Notes: generated from the sequence alone by a model not told the origin. A stretch of DNA of 64,000 bases from Hofstenia miamia (GCA_004352715.1 SCFE01000119.1:766964-830963); one strand, 5' to 3'. Shown: positions 34,905-46,254, counted from the first letter of the stretch. Program-made: numbers and translations.

Positions 34905-36960
34905 ATGAGCGTATCACAGTCCCTGTTTGAACTGACCAATGATGTTTTTGGCCTCATAGATGACCCCGTAGCAGTGCACCCGGATAGAGTTGCCAATATT
35001 TTTCATGACCATTGCTTTGTCTCCCTAAGAAGATTACATTTTTGCCTTGTAAACATTACTAACACTTTGCTTAGATTTGATGGAGAAATTCCAAACTCAA
35101 CCCCAAAGTCATCCTCTTCACAAAACTCTACCTCTGCTGACTCCTTTTCTCCAGATGTCATTTCAGAGACTCTCCCTCGTGAAAGTACTCCACAGTCAAC
35201 TGATCAAATAATTGCAATGTCTCCACAGTCATCTTCGCCTCTCCATGCCATAACTCCACTACAAGCTTCATCCCCAGCTTCTACAAAGTAACTTAAATTT
35301 TAATATAATAAGACTAAATATATTTTAGCCTTCTGCGCCACACAAACTTTGTAACCCCGGCTTCTTCACCTGTGACAATTCACAGCAAGCCAATCATTTT
35401 GATCCCTCACCCTCAAGTACCATCGTTGAGGATAACTGCTGTTGCTGATGGATTCTACAAGACAGGTTCCTTTTTGTCTTAATTTAGTAATGTCCTTGTT
35501 TAGGTTTTACAGGCTGCTGATGGATTCTTCAAGACAGATTACACCTTGTTTTATATTTTTAATGCTTTTATTTAGGTTTCTACAGTCTCAAATTGAGTTT
35601 AGCCATTCTGACAGCAGTGCTTCCAGCTCTTCCTCTGAAGATGTGAAGAAAAAGAAGAAGATTAACTACCACAGGGGGACTTGTGTATTTTGCAGCAAGC
35701 AGGTTGTCAACCTTTCAAGACACTCAAGGTTGCATTTTAGCAATCCTTCAAAAAGGAATATCATTATAAAGCTTGCATTAAGGCGATCAAAGAAGTTTTT
35801 ATACTGCAAAGTTTGTGATTACTTAAGTGTCACCAAGGCACTTCAACATCACCATATCTCTATTTGGGAGATTATTTATCAAGGTAGGAAACACATTTTT
35901 GCATGCACTAAAAATTTTTAGGCAACCGTCCTATACAATAACTGGGAAGAGCAAGAAGTCGACATCATTGACCATCACTACCAAGAAATTGTTGAGTATT
36001 TTAGAAGGGATCACTTTGCTGATCCTTTTTATTTCAAGTGCTTAGTGGCACATATAGTACTGCAGAATGGCTGTTGACCTGCAACAGTTGAAAATCTAAC
36101 TGTGAGCATTCAGCAATGATTTTGTGACTATTCTTGAGTTCCCGAAGAAGTCTACAAGATGTATACATCTGAATCTGGCTTCTCAATGAAGGACCTTGAG
36201 AAGGTCACAAATCTGCTCCCCAGATTTAAGACGTCCAAGAACTTTGTGGGAGAAATTAGCATTGTGAATGTTGTCTACTATTCTGTCTTGACCATGATCA
36301 AATTCAGACATCCACAAGACCAGCAAATTGGTGAACCTGGAAGGTTCCAGTCCGTGGCTCACAGCAGAACTGCTGAGTGCCTTCTCCAAAAAATGAGCCT
36401 CTTCCAACTTGATGGTAATGCATTTTAAAATGATGTATGAAATATAAATAATAAAATAACTTGAATTCAATTATCATCAGGAAAGAGTTGGAAACTATTG
36501 GAAATAATGCTGCTCCTCAAGTAAGAAAGGCAATTCACTACTCATTAGAGCACACTGAAGAAAGTGCGAATAAAAGCTATGTGAAGCAAAATATAGTTGC
36601 AGATAGCACAAAGGTGACTTCAGAATTTACTTCTACACTGGGAGCAGATGTACCATCAACCAGTAGCATTGATAGAAAAAAATTATGAATGTGAAGCTGA
36701 GCAGAATGGTAAGAGCTTTATTGTTTTAAGTATGATTGTTGTACATGTTAGAATCAGCAAAGATCAATGAATAAAATCGTGGTTTGTTGGAGAGTGATGA
36801 TAAAGACTTTAAAGAAAATGTTCATCATAAATTCTTAAATCATACAAGCAAGGATGAGAAAGAGCTGATGGGAAGATATTTTGAAACATTCTTTGCATAC
36901 TTCCAGAATGATTTAAGAAGGAAGAATAGCGTTGGGAGACGGGAGGTCAGGTTATTCTGA
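34905..36960 (+). pseudogene. YR-family copy A: zinc-finger tyrosine-recombinase-like gene, multi-exon, broken
   Basis: Exon 1 starts MSVSQSLFELTNDVFGL and has CFVSLRRLHFCLVN and a Ser/Pro-rich tail. Introns with GT...AG ends are seen at 35,288-35,328 (41 nt), 35,466-35,503 (38), 35,884-35,921 (38) and 36,415-36,480 (66). The zinc finger CVFCSKQVVNLSRHSRLHF (35,683-35,740) is followed by FLYCKVC. The recombinase box NGC-R-PATIENIT of copy B here reads QNGC-stop-PATVENLTV: the Arg-I codon is TGA (36,075-36,077). Later come FKTSKNFVGEISIV, HSRTAECLLQ, and the terminal box IHYSLEHTEESANKSYV, equivalent to the LGHS..T..Y motif. C-terminal SVGRREVRLF ends at 36,960. About 80 residues present in B and D before the Arg box are missing. 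Crypton-like; the host role, if any, is unknown. Confidence 0.72.
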
Positions 36961-37475
36961 TAAAAAGAGAAGATCACTTCATACCTTGAAGAGAAGTTTA
37001 TGCAAAAACTTGAAAAATTTACACGACATTGAAAATTTATGTAAATATATATTGTAAATAAACATATAAACACTCTTTGCTCTTAAATTAGTGATGGCAA
37101 TGGTTGTTTGTCAACAAAGGGAAGGTTTGCTTGTCAAGTACTGAATGCAGTGGAAAATCCTGTTTGGCAGGCAAAGGAAGGCTTGCTTGTAAAGTACTGA
37201 ATACAGTGTAAATGTATGTTTGTCAGCCAAAGATAGGCTTACTTGTCAAGCACTGAATGCATTGTAATACGAATGATTGTATTGTGAGGATGTCTTGTAC
37301 CTGTATAGAGATATTGATGTTTAAAGTTAGTCGGGAATTAAAAAATTCTGGTTATAATAAAAATGTTGATTGATCTAGATGTAAAATTTAATGCAAGGCA
37401 CTATCCCCTTTTTTACCAATAAACTTTCATTCATTCACTAAACAAGTAAACCTTTCATGGTGAAGAAAGGGGATG
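36961..37475 (+). repeat. 3' flank of copy A with ~58-bp repeats, then a partial palindrome unit
   Basis: Three loose units (GCTTGTCAAGTACTGAATGCA) at about 37,090-37,270. A homologous but shorter series lies at 40,080-40,220 after copy B, and both are followed by GATGTCTTGTACCTGTATAGAG or near. At 37,365-37,390 a fragment of the AT-rich module ends exactly where a half palindrome (GCAAGGCACTATCC, 37,394) begins. Confidence 0.65.
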
Positions 37476-37504
37476 GTGCTTTGCATACATAGTATGCAAG
37501 GCAC
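37476..37504. promoter_or_regulatory. 29-bp imperfect palindrome upstream of YR copy B
   Basis: Arms GTGCTTTGCATA and TATGCAAGGCAC, centre CATAG, 113 bp before the ATG. The inner arm positions differ from copy A but remain complementary. Confidence 0.6.
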
Positions 37505-37616
37505 TGTCCGCTTTTTTACCAATAAATTTTCATTCACTAAATAATATTTTATGCAGTAAATTTGTTAGACATTTATTATTTTAGTGCTATTTTCTAAGAT
37601 GCTTGCAATGTTTTAG

Positions 37617-40068
37617 ATGAGTGTATCACAGTCATTATTTGAGTTAGCAAATCTACTTTATGGCTCCACTGATGAGCCCACGCCAGTCCATAAGGATAGA
37701 CCTTGCTTGGATAATTGCTTTGTCTCCCTACGAAGGTTACATTTTTGCCTTTGCTTAAATTTGATGCACAGGCTTCCTCTGATGACTCTCTTCCCCTCAA
37801 CTCTTCTCCTGTTGTAATTGCAGAGACTCCCCCAATTTCTGTGCCATCAACTCCTAAGCTGTACCACATAATTATTTTTTAACCACTTATTTAATATTTA
37901 GCCTATGGCATGAAAACTTTCATAAGTCGGCAAGCAACTTCTTTTATAACTTGCCCAAAAAAGAACTGTAAGCTTTGTGTTTTCTATTATTTTTAAATTT
38001 ATATTTAGTATTTCATCTCCAATGCCATTTCCTGATGAAAAAGACTCCTGTAGCAGCCAAGATTATCATCAAGGAAAGCAAATGTATGCTTCAAATTTTC
38101 TTACAAATTTTTACTTCTCAATTTAGTTTGAAGACTGCAGGTGTATGTGCATTCTGCCAGAAGCATGTTGGCAATATTTCAAGGCATGTAAAGGTACATG
38201 GCCTTGATGCAGTCACAAGAAGAATTGTGACAAAATTATCTGTTAAAATATTAAAGCCACCCAGCAGGTTCTTCTTCTGCACTCAATGCCAGTTTATATC
38301 GGTGAACAAATCGAATCATCATGACGGAAGTCACAAGCTCTCTTTCAAAGTAGTTGGGCAAGGTATGCTTTAAAATTATTTTCTCACATTAGCTTGAATA
38401 TAGGCAATCTACCCACATTCAAAAAGCCAATGACAGCCCCACTATTTTCTGGAAAATTTGAAGTTGTCATGGCCAACTTCACAAATCAAGAAATTTTCAT
38501 TTTAAAGTAGCAATATAAAGACCACAAAAGGCTGAGGCATCGAATTAGTGATTTTAATAGCCACGTATTTATTATTTGTATTTACAACAAATAAAATTTA
38601 ATTTAGATGAACTATGTCGAAATGTTGGCAAAGGATACATTGAATTTTACTGACACGGATGCTTCTGGTCCTTTCCTGATGTACATCATCAATAAGAAGG
38701 AGGAATCGAGATATGGCACTGATCACCTCCATAACCACCTAATTGTAGTTAAAAAAATTCTTAACTTATGCTGCAGGACGTATTCAGGAAAATTGGCCAA
38801 ATCAGGCATTGCACGTGATAAAGAATGCCTCTGAAAGAATTGGGCGACTTGACTGCACAGGCAAGAAGGTTATCAAAGACTTGCAACCTAGCTGCCTTCC
38901 TACTATAAAGGCCCTTTTCAATGTATTTTTCTTTCATTTATTCTATAATAATTTTTTTTAGAGCATTGTGGAATACTTTGCAGAGAACCCTTACCCAGAT
39001 CCATTTTTCTTGAAGGGTTTAGTTCTCTATCTCCTAATACAAAATGGGTGCCGCCCAGCTACGATAGAGAATATAACAGTTGGGATGTGGAGGAGGTTTG
39101 ATTTTAGTAAATATGTGTGAGCTATATTATAATTTTAGACATCAACCAAAGACTGAAGATGAGTTCATAAACCATACTGATTGTACCTGAGGAGGTCTAT
39201 AGAATGTACAACTTCAACGAAAAACAGCAAACAGGATGCATGAAGTTTTGAAGGATATGCCTAAGTTTAAAACATCAAAGGCATTTGTTGGTGTTCTCAG
39301 CATCAAAAGACAAATCTACCACCACATAAATTACATGACATCCTATAGAATTGAGACTGATCAATTAATTGCTCCACCATATACAAGGATTTCATTCAGC
39401 CATGGTAGATCAGCTGAGTACTTTAGAGAAGTGATGAGACACTTCAAGATTGAAGGTAGTATTTATGTAATTTATCATTATTAAGATATTTAGGTGAACT
39501 CAATTCCATAATAGTTTGCAAGGAATTAGAGTCACAGACAATTGACCAGGATGAGGACTCCAGACAGGCTGTGCACTATTCACTGGAGCATACCGCTGGC
39601 ACAGCAAAGAAATATTATCAGCGCAGGTATATTGTTGCAGATAGTAACAAAGCTGCTTCTTTGTTTACAAAGATAATGCATCCCTCTGGTAATTGATTAT
39701 TATATTTTTTTTACTGATGCTTTCTTAGATAACATATGCCCTGATAATGAAGTGCCAAGTACAAGTTATGGTACAACCAGTGCAGTGCAATCAAGTTTCA
39801 ATGATGATGTGCCAACCTGTCCAAGCTCAGATGATTCTTTCAGTGATCAATATAATCTCAGAGAAGAGCATAAGCAGTTCTTCAATAGGACCAGCAAAGA
39901 AGATAAATTGCTGCTGCAGCCTCACTTTAACATCTTCTACAAAGATTTTGAGCATTGTTTCAGAAGTAAGGCTGGCATTGGCAGAAAAGAAGTGAGAATG
40001 TTTTGTGCGAATTTATAGGTGAAAAACTTAGACACAAGGCAAGGAAGGTTTTAGGACCTTGTATATAA
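37617..40068 (+). pseudogene. YR-family copy B: zinc-finger tyrosine-recombinase-like gene, most complete copy
   Basis: Starts MSVSQSLFELANLLYGS, parallel to A. Introns: 37,861-37,901 (41 nt), 37,968-38,008 (41), 38,363-38,403 (41), 39,456-39,493 (38), 39,689-39,728 (40). Zinc finger CAFCQKHVGNISRHVKVH at 38,145-38,200, then FFFCTQC. The 38,6xx exon reads LAKDTLNFTDTD; a shifted frame continues to a hydrophobic helix and NGCRPATIENITVGMW with the Arg-I codon intact (39,052-39,054). Then FKTSKAFVGVLSI, ISFSHGRSAEYF, and VHYSLEHTAGTAKKYYQRR with the candidate nucleophile Tyr. C-terminus FFNRTSKEDKLLLQPHF, GIGRKEVRMFCAN, then a frame change to GEKLRHKARKV and stop. This is the layout of tyrosine recombinases with an added N-terminal finger, as in Crypton-like genes. 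Frameshifts make it a pseudogene as assembled. Confidence 0.75.
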
Positions 40069-40271
40069 AGTGTAAATATATTCTATTACCACTCTTGCTT
40101 GTTAAATACGGAATGCATGTTTGTCAGCCAAAGGAGTGCTTGTTAAGTACTTACTGAATGTAGTGGGAATGCATGTTGGTCAGTTAAAGGAGTGTTGCAT
40201 AAGTCAGCCAAAGAAATGTATTGTGATAAGAATGGATGATTGTATTGTGTGAATGTCTTGTACCTGTATAG

Positions 40272-40342
40272 AGATTCATAGTGTAGTTAGCACATTCATT
40301 CTCTATTGAATGAAAGGTATGGGTTAAAATCCCATTGAATCT
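40272..40342 (+). ncRNA. tRNA-like sequence, likely SINE head or pseudo-tRNA
   Basis: Seven-base ends AGATTCA and TGAATCT pair perfectly. An A-box-like GTGTAGTTAGCAC and a T-arm ATGGG-TTAAAAT-CCCAT with a B-box-like core follow. The pattern resembles tRNA-Gln, but the D-loop is short and the anticodon arm is irregular, so a functional tRNA is unlikely. No SINE body is proved. Confidence 0.4.
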
Positions 40343-40680
40343 TAACAGCAATATGTTTTTATGGTGCCAGTTCAGAATTCACAGCAATCCTTTGTCAGTG
40401 GAAACTTGCATGCTGTGATTTGACAATCACTTAACTAGATTAAACTGTAAGTTACAGAGTAGCCAAGGTAGCATTCTAGTATGCCATTTTTAACTTCGCA
40501 ATGGGAAATATAGCACTCTGGTGAAAGCCAAATAGTGCCTTAGCCTCTGGTTGATTGAGAGTTCTTTGCTGCCTCCTCATGGTGAGATCCGGTAAGCCAG
40601 CCATAGTCCTTCATCTTAATTGACATGCTCTCTGTACAGGTTCATGTCTATGGTTGGTGAACAAAATGCTTAGAACTCCC
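40343..40680. other. Possible SINE body / retroelement 5' region, unassigned
   Basis: Less AT-rich than the neighbours. No open frame; nothing recognised beyond its position between the tRNA-like unit and the endonuclease fragment. Confidence 0.3.
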
Positions 40681-40820
40681 CCTTTTGCGGGTGAGGCGAA
40701 CCCTTAAGGGGAAACTGGACCCATAAGGAAATAAGACGAATCAGAGGAAAGAAAGACACACTACCCTAAGGGCGTAGGGGATACAGGACTGCTCAGCACG
40801 AGCAGGGACGTCCTACCCGT

Positions 40821-41033
40821 TATGGTCTTTTCAATGTTAATTCTCTTAATGACGAAAATACCCGTGAATTATTGGTTAACACCATGATCTCAAGAGGCCT
40901 GGATTTGGTATTGTTGTGTGAGACACACCTTAAAGGTGAAGTGGCTAGGGAAGTGCACAGGGGATACTACTTGTATAGTATTGGACATGGTACTTTGGCA
41001 AGGGATGGAGTTGCTTTCTTAATTAGCCCTTAG
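40821..41033 (+). pseudogene. Non-LTR retrotransposon AP-endonuclease, N-terminal fragment
   Basis: About 70 residues reading FNVNSLNDENTRELLV, then GLDLVLLCETHLKGEV, then GHGTLARDGVAFLI. This is the first part of the EEP/AP-type endonuclease that nicks target DNA in CR1/Jockey-like retrotransposons: N in FNVNSL and E in CETHL are metal-site residues. The frame hits a stop at 41,031 and no later endonuclease or reverse transcriptase follows, so it is 3'-truncated. The upstream GC-richer stretch may be its 5' UTR. Subfamily not determined. Confidence 0.65.
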
Positions 41034-41054
41034 TTAGTTAAGCTTAAACGCCCG

Positions 41055-41143
41055 AATCGTCCTGGAGAGTAACCTCCATGTGGTGGTTCCTGGGTAGGCA
41101 GAGACGCTGAGCCAATACTCGATGGGCGCATCTCTTTGCGGAN
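41055..41143 (-). repeat. GC-rich inverted repeat, left arm
   Basis: Reverse complement shares GAGGTTACTCTCCAGGACGATT and GCGCCCATC..GTATTGGCTCA (split by differences) with 41,596-41,685. A single N at 41,143 lies at the arm edge. Confidence 0.85.
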
Positions 41144-41595
41144 GAGCTTCATGAGAGGGTTGCGCCTCTCTACAGCTTTCGCCAACCAAGGCTACTAACT
41201 GAGGTAACTTGTGAGCACCTACCGTCTGCCTGTTATAAAGATCCTGATTATTTAGGAGATACTTATACACTTGAAGTGCAAAGCACCAAGTGACGTCCTA
41301 AAATCTCCATGACTTAGAATGTCGGATCATAACTAAAACCCATGACAGAGCAAAGCTCCCTCATAGGTAAGGCTCAGCAAATGCTGGCCTGGGCCTATCT
41401 AGAGGCCAGAGACAGAGGAAAATCCTCTGTATAACTGCCCTCGTAGATGCACTCAACGGCTCTGGGCATAGACATCGCTGTCTGCTCCACAGAACAGACA
41501 GTCTCACATCATCATCACCACCCCCATATGTGCAAAGCACATATGGTTGCACCTTCTTCTACCCTATTGCTTAACATCAACTTTAGGTTCAGGAC
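41144..41595. other. Spacer between GC-rich inverted arms
   Basis: Contains GC-richer, possibly retroelement-derived sequence with no recognised protein. Frames on both strands look like chance. Confidence 0.4.
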
Positions 41596-41685
41596 TCCAC
41601 AAAGCGACGCGCCCATCAAGTATTGGCTCAGCATCTCCACCTCTCCAGGAACCACCATGAGGAGGTTACTCTCCAGGACGATTCA
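41596..41685 (+). repeat. GC-rich inverted repeat, right arm
   Basis: About 85% match to the left arm in reverse; both could encode DAPI-YWLS, suggesting a formerly coding or structured retroelement tail. Confidence 0.85.
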
Positions 41686-41899
41686 GGTGAGGCCCTCTCT
41701 GCTGATCAGACTCAACACAGATCAGCACTCTGCGTGCCAGGGGTCGCCAGAGGGCAAGCATGATTAAGCCAGCCTGCACACTTCTAGGGGAAGTGCCAGA
41801 GCGTATCTGTTGCCACCCACTCTTCAGTCTGTTGACTGGTAGAGTAACCCCAACTACACTCTAAGCGTGGATGAAGACATAGTTTCATTTTCCTATCAC

Positions 41900-43090
41900 G
41901 AAACCATTTGGAAGTGGTTTCAAGTTGATTAGATGAATATTGACTAAGATATTTACATTTTTGTAAAACCCAGATATAGGATATGGCCTTCTGGGGCATT
42001 ACAAAAATGCTAATATCTCAGTCAATAATTGTGCTATAGACTTGGGACTCCTTTTATTCAATTGCAAATTAAAAATTACATCTAGAAATAGTCATTAAAG
42101 TAGTCTATGAAATGGCCTAATATGTTTTTATTTTTAGAACATCACTTGTATAAAACCCTATATAATTTTATATATTCACGATATAGTATCCTATTAAAAT
42201 TTATTATTGATCTCAATGTATCAATGTAAAATTTAGTTTAGAATTGATTGGAAGTAGTTTGAAGTCGATACGACCAATATTGACTAAGATATTAGCATTT
42301 TGCTAATGCCCCAGAAGGCTGTATTCTATATCTAGGTTTTAGAAAAATGTGAACATCTCAGTCAAAATTGGTCGTATCGACTTCAAATCATTTCCATTTG
42401 ATTGGAAGTTCAATTTTACATCTAGATTTTTAAACAATTTTAATATATCTTCAAAATTCTAGAAAATAATTTATGATACTTTTAGTGCAGCAATATGCAG
42501 TACCCTAAAAAATTTCCATATTTCAAAAACAATATTCCATTACTATTATTGATTGATCTAGATGTAAAATTTAATTTCAAAATGGTTAAAAGTAGTTTGA
42601 AGTCGATACGACCAATATTGACAAAGATATTAGCATTTTCCTAATGCCCCAGAAGGCTGTATCAAATATCTAGGTTTTAGAAAAATTTAAATATCTCAGT
42701 CAATATTGGTCGTATCGACTTCAAACCATTTTCATTTGATTGGAAATTCAATTTTGCATCTAGATTATTTAGCAATATTAATATATCTTAAAAAACCTAG
42801 AAAATAATTTATGATACTCTTGGTGTGCCAATATGCAGTACCTAATAGAATTTATGTATTTAGGAAACAATATCCTATTATTATTATTGATTCATCTAGA
42901 CGTAAATTTTAATTTCCAATCGATTGAAAGTAGTTTGAAATCGATACAACAATTATTGACTGAGATATTAAAGTTTTTGTAAAACCAAGATATAGGATAC
43001 CGCCTTCTGTGGCATTAGAAAAATGCTAATATCTCAGTCAAAAATTTTTGAAATGACTTCAAACTTCTTCTAATCGATTGGAAATATGTT
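41900..43090. repeat. Four palindromic module units with a spacer that flips
   Basis: Each unit has ~60-bp inverted arms (GAAGTCGATACGACCAATAT and complement) around a ~60-bp centre marked by CCAGAAGGC. The centres at about 42,300 and 42,640 run one way (338 bp apart). Those at about 41,985 and 43,005 run the opposite way. Confidence 0.8.
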
Positions 43091-43824
43091 CTAGACTATA
43101 TTTTAATGTGCAAAAAGTGCTTTCTGACATACAGGAAGCAAAAATATCAAAAAATTACTATTTTCGTTTATGCCATCTAGTGACAAAAGTTTGGAATTTT
43201 TTTAAAAATGTTATTTTTAAAGCTTAAAAAACTTCTTTATATTAAAAAAATCACTTTAGGTAACATAAATAGCTTAGTTGTTTCATTTCCAATTGCTAAA
43301 ATGCCAAAAAAAATTTGAAATTTTTTAAAAATTTTTACCACAAAAAACCTTAAAAATTTTTTGTGTACGACATTTTTTAAAAACCACTATAAGGAACGAA
43401 AGTAGAAGTCTTAATATGTCTGCACACAAATTTGGGTTAAATTTGAATGAAAATTGATAGAGATATGGCTTTTAAAACTAAGGATATCATATATCTTCAA
43501 ATGGTATCATACAGAGTGTTTCAGTGAAACCTGGTCAGTTTCAGTGGGTTCGTGTAAATTCAATTATAGTTCTATAGAAGTCAATGCCAATACAAATAAT
43601 AAAGAATACTGGGAAATTTCATGTTAGAAAACTTCTTTTGAATAATTTCATCAATATAGGCTGTAAATAACATTGATATTATGTATGTGGTAAGTCACAC
43701 ATAATTTATATTTGAAAATATCTTTCCTATGATTATTTGTTCTGTAGCATTATGTCTCTTTAACAAAATTGTTCAGGTATGAATGGTACAGGAACCACAG
43801 TAAACGGATCAACCTATCGAGCAA
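43091..43824. other. AT-rich spacer before a gap
   Basis: Homopolymer-rich. A phrase AGAGTGTTTCAGTGAAACCTGG near 43,510 vaguely resembles the mariner end at 46,436-46,452 but too weakly to call. Confidence 0.4.
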
Positions 43825-44824
43825 NNNNNNNNNNNNNNNNNNNNNNNNNNNNNNNNNNNNNNNNNNNNNNNNNNNNNNNNNNNNNNNNNNNNNNNNNNNN
43901 NNNNNNNNNNNNNNNNNNNNNNNNNNNNNNNNNNNNNNNNNNNNNNNNNNNNNNNNNNNNNNNNNNNNNNNNNNNNNNNNNNNNNNNNNNNNNNNNNNNN
44001 NNNNNNNNNNNNNNNNNNNNNNNNNNNNNNNNNNNNNNNNNNNNNNNNNNNNNNNNNNNNNNNNNNNNNNNNNNNNNNNNNNNNNNNNNNNNNNNNNNNN
44101 NNNNNNNNNNNNNNNNNNNNNNNNNNNNNNNNNNNNNNNNNNNNNNNNNNNNNNNNNNNNNNNNNNNNNNNNNNNNNNNNNNNNNNNNNNNNNNNNNNNN
44201 NNNNNNNNNNNNNNNNNNNNNNNNNNNNNNNNNNNNNNNNNNNNNNNNNNNNNNNNNNNNNNNNNNNNNNNNNNNNNNNNNNNNNNNNNNNNNNNNNNNN
44301 NNNNNNNNNNNNNNNNNNNNNNNNNNNNNNNNNNNNNNNNNNNNNNNNNNNNNNNNNNNNNNNNNNNNNNNNNNNNNNNNNNNNNNNNNNNNNNNNNNNN
44401 NNNNNNNNNNNNNNNNNNNNNNNNNNNNNNNNNNNNNNNNNNNNNNNNNNNNNNNNNNNNNNNNNNNNNNNNNNNNNNNNNNNNNNNNNNNNNNNNNNNN
44501 NNNNNNNNNNNNNNNNNNNNNNNNNNNNNNNNNNNNNNNNNNNNNNNNNNNNNNNNNNNNNNNNNNNNNNNNNNNNNNNNNNNNNNNNNNNNNNNNNNNN
44601 NNNNNNNNNNNNNNNNNNNNNNNNNNNNNNNNNNNNNNNNNNNNNNNNNNNNNNNNNNNNNNNNNNNNNNNNNNNNNNNNNNNNNNNNNNNNNNNNNNNN
44701 NNNNNNNNNNNNNNNNNNNNNNNNNNNNNNNNNNNNNNNNNNNNNNNNNNNNNNNNNNNNNNNNNNNNNNNNNNNNNNNNNNNNNNNNNNNNNNNNNNNN
44801 NNNNNNNNNNNNNNNNNNNNNNNN
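43825..44824. other. Assembly gap (1,000 N)
   Basis: Round-number gap of unknown true size. Long frames across it are artefacts. Confidence 0.99.
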
Positions 44825-45978
44825 ATAAGTTATCACTCAAGGACTGACGGCCAATCAAATTGCTAGGCGAGCAGTGCTGATCACGCACCGGCCGAGTCTT
44901 TGAATTGTCAAAGTGGCGTGATAGAATCATTAGCCAATCAGCGTCAATAAGAGACAAAACACTATCGAAAAGGTCATGATAAAACTAGGCCAAAGGTTTC
45001 GCGGGCTTTTCACGGACAAAAAAGAAAGAATTTTAGTAAGATCGGGCACATTTCAACCGTTACAATGATACCTGATAGGACATAGTACGACAATGGTAAC
45101 CAGGCAGTAAAAGGACTTGAAGTTAGCGATTTAATAGAGTTTTCACGCCACCCAGTCCGTTTTGGGGGGTACCCCTACCCCCTTCAAATGCATTTTCTAC
45201 CTATTCAGACCCATTTTCGAACAAAATAGGCTACGAAAATGGCTTCCTGAAATATTTTTCCAGTAGAATTGACCCGTAACTCAAATTTTTTTTTGGCAAA
45301 ATTTACCTCGATATTTTACTCATTACTGACCCGCCGATATCCTTAACTCCAAAAATAAGAGGTAATTGAATCATACAATGCTAACAAGTTTGGAATTGGC
45401 ATTCGTGATAAAATTATTTGGAAATATGCATTGAAAAGAGTATCAGAGAAATAGTCAGTTGCAATATTATATCACGTGTTGGGTGTTACAGCACAAAGTG
45501 CATTGGTGCTGTTCAAAAAAGAAGCACTTCAATAGTGACAAGAAAAAAACTTCTAGGGAAACTGAAATGAGTAGTCACCCTACATTTGACGTCCAGATTA
45601 TATCAGGAGTAAGCAAAGCAGTTACAAACTTCATTGGAATTCCCTCCAGAGAGAAGTATTGAGAAAACACCCACAAGTACATGTTTCAAGGCAGGTATAT
45701 TCTATGTTGTAGTTCAAGTTGCAAAAAGTGTCATTCATTTGTAAAGTATGTGGTAATTTTGGATGCAACGACCATCTCGTAACTACTGTTCATTGTGTAT
45801 CATTTAGAAAATAAAAGATTTGATGCTCTAGTTATGGTCTATTATGATCCCAAAATCTACATCATGTAATTTTTTATAACAGATCAATTGTTAAACTAAA
45901 AAAAGATTTACATAAATATACCTTTATATCTTGTAATTGTCTAATGGATATTAATTTTTTATTTCTTCCTAGTTTTAT
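44825..45978. other. GC-richer block with two CCAAT boxes, no gene recognised
   Basis: GGCCAATCA near 44,849 and AGCCAATCAGCG near 44,932 lie 83 bp apart on the same strand in the GC-richest non-repeat block here. A promoter reading toward the right is possible. The open frame at 45,459-45,662 is unconvincing. Confidence 0.35.
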
Positions 45979-46254
45979 ATGGTATNAAAACAATTTTTTG
46001 ATCAACATCGTGTGACACTTCTTCATCAATCGCCCTACTCACCTGATCTCAACCTTTGTGATCGATGGCTCAATGAAAGGCTCAAGAGAGATTTAAGAAC
46101 AGAGATATTCGAAAGTGCACAAGAAGTGGAACAGAGAATCGTTGAAATAATGAGAGAAATTGATGTGGAGGTTTACAGAAATGAATTAGACAAACTCATA
46201 GTACATTGCGAAAGAGTAATTGAGTGCGGAGGAAATTATGTCACGCCAAATTAA
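45979..46254 (+). pseudogene. Mariner-like transposase, C-terminal fragment
   Basis: About 90 residues: KQFFDQHRVTLLHQSPYSPD, LNLCDRWLNERLKRDL, then VEVYRNELDKLIVHCERVIE and GGNYV near the end. The PYSPDLN.CD block carries the third catalytic position of the mariner DDD/E triad, and HC...GG.YV is the usual C-terminus. The N-terminal two-thirds, including the DNA-binding domain, are absent; a single N (45,986) adjoins the first residues. Downstream, TTCTGGAACACCGTA at about 46,439-46,453 could be the 3' terminal repeat. A 5'-truncated element. Confidence 0.75.

Noticed and set aside
37594-37869. Minus-strand 91-residue frame
   Set aside because: Antisense of exon 1 of YR copy B, whose plus-strand start is conserved with copy A.
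40821-41770. One intact retrotransposon
   Set aside because: Endonuclease stops at 41,031 and no reverse transcriptase follows; the GC-rich arms are in opposite orientations.
43769-44957. Long open frames on both strands
   Set aside because: They consist almost wholly of N; the same applies to frames over 52,053-53,052, 32,882-33,001 and 1,713-1,939.
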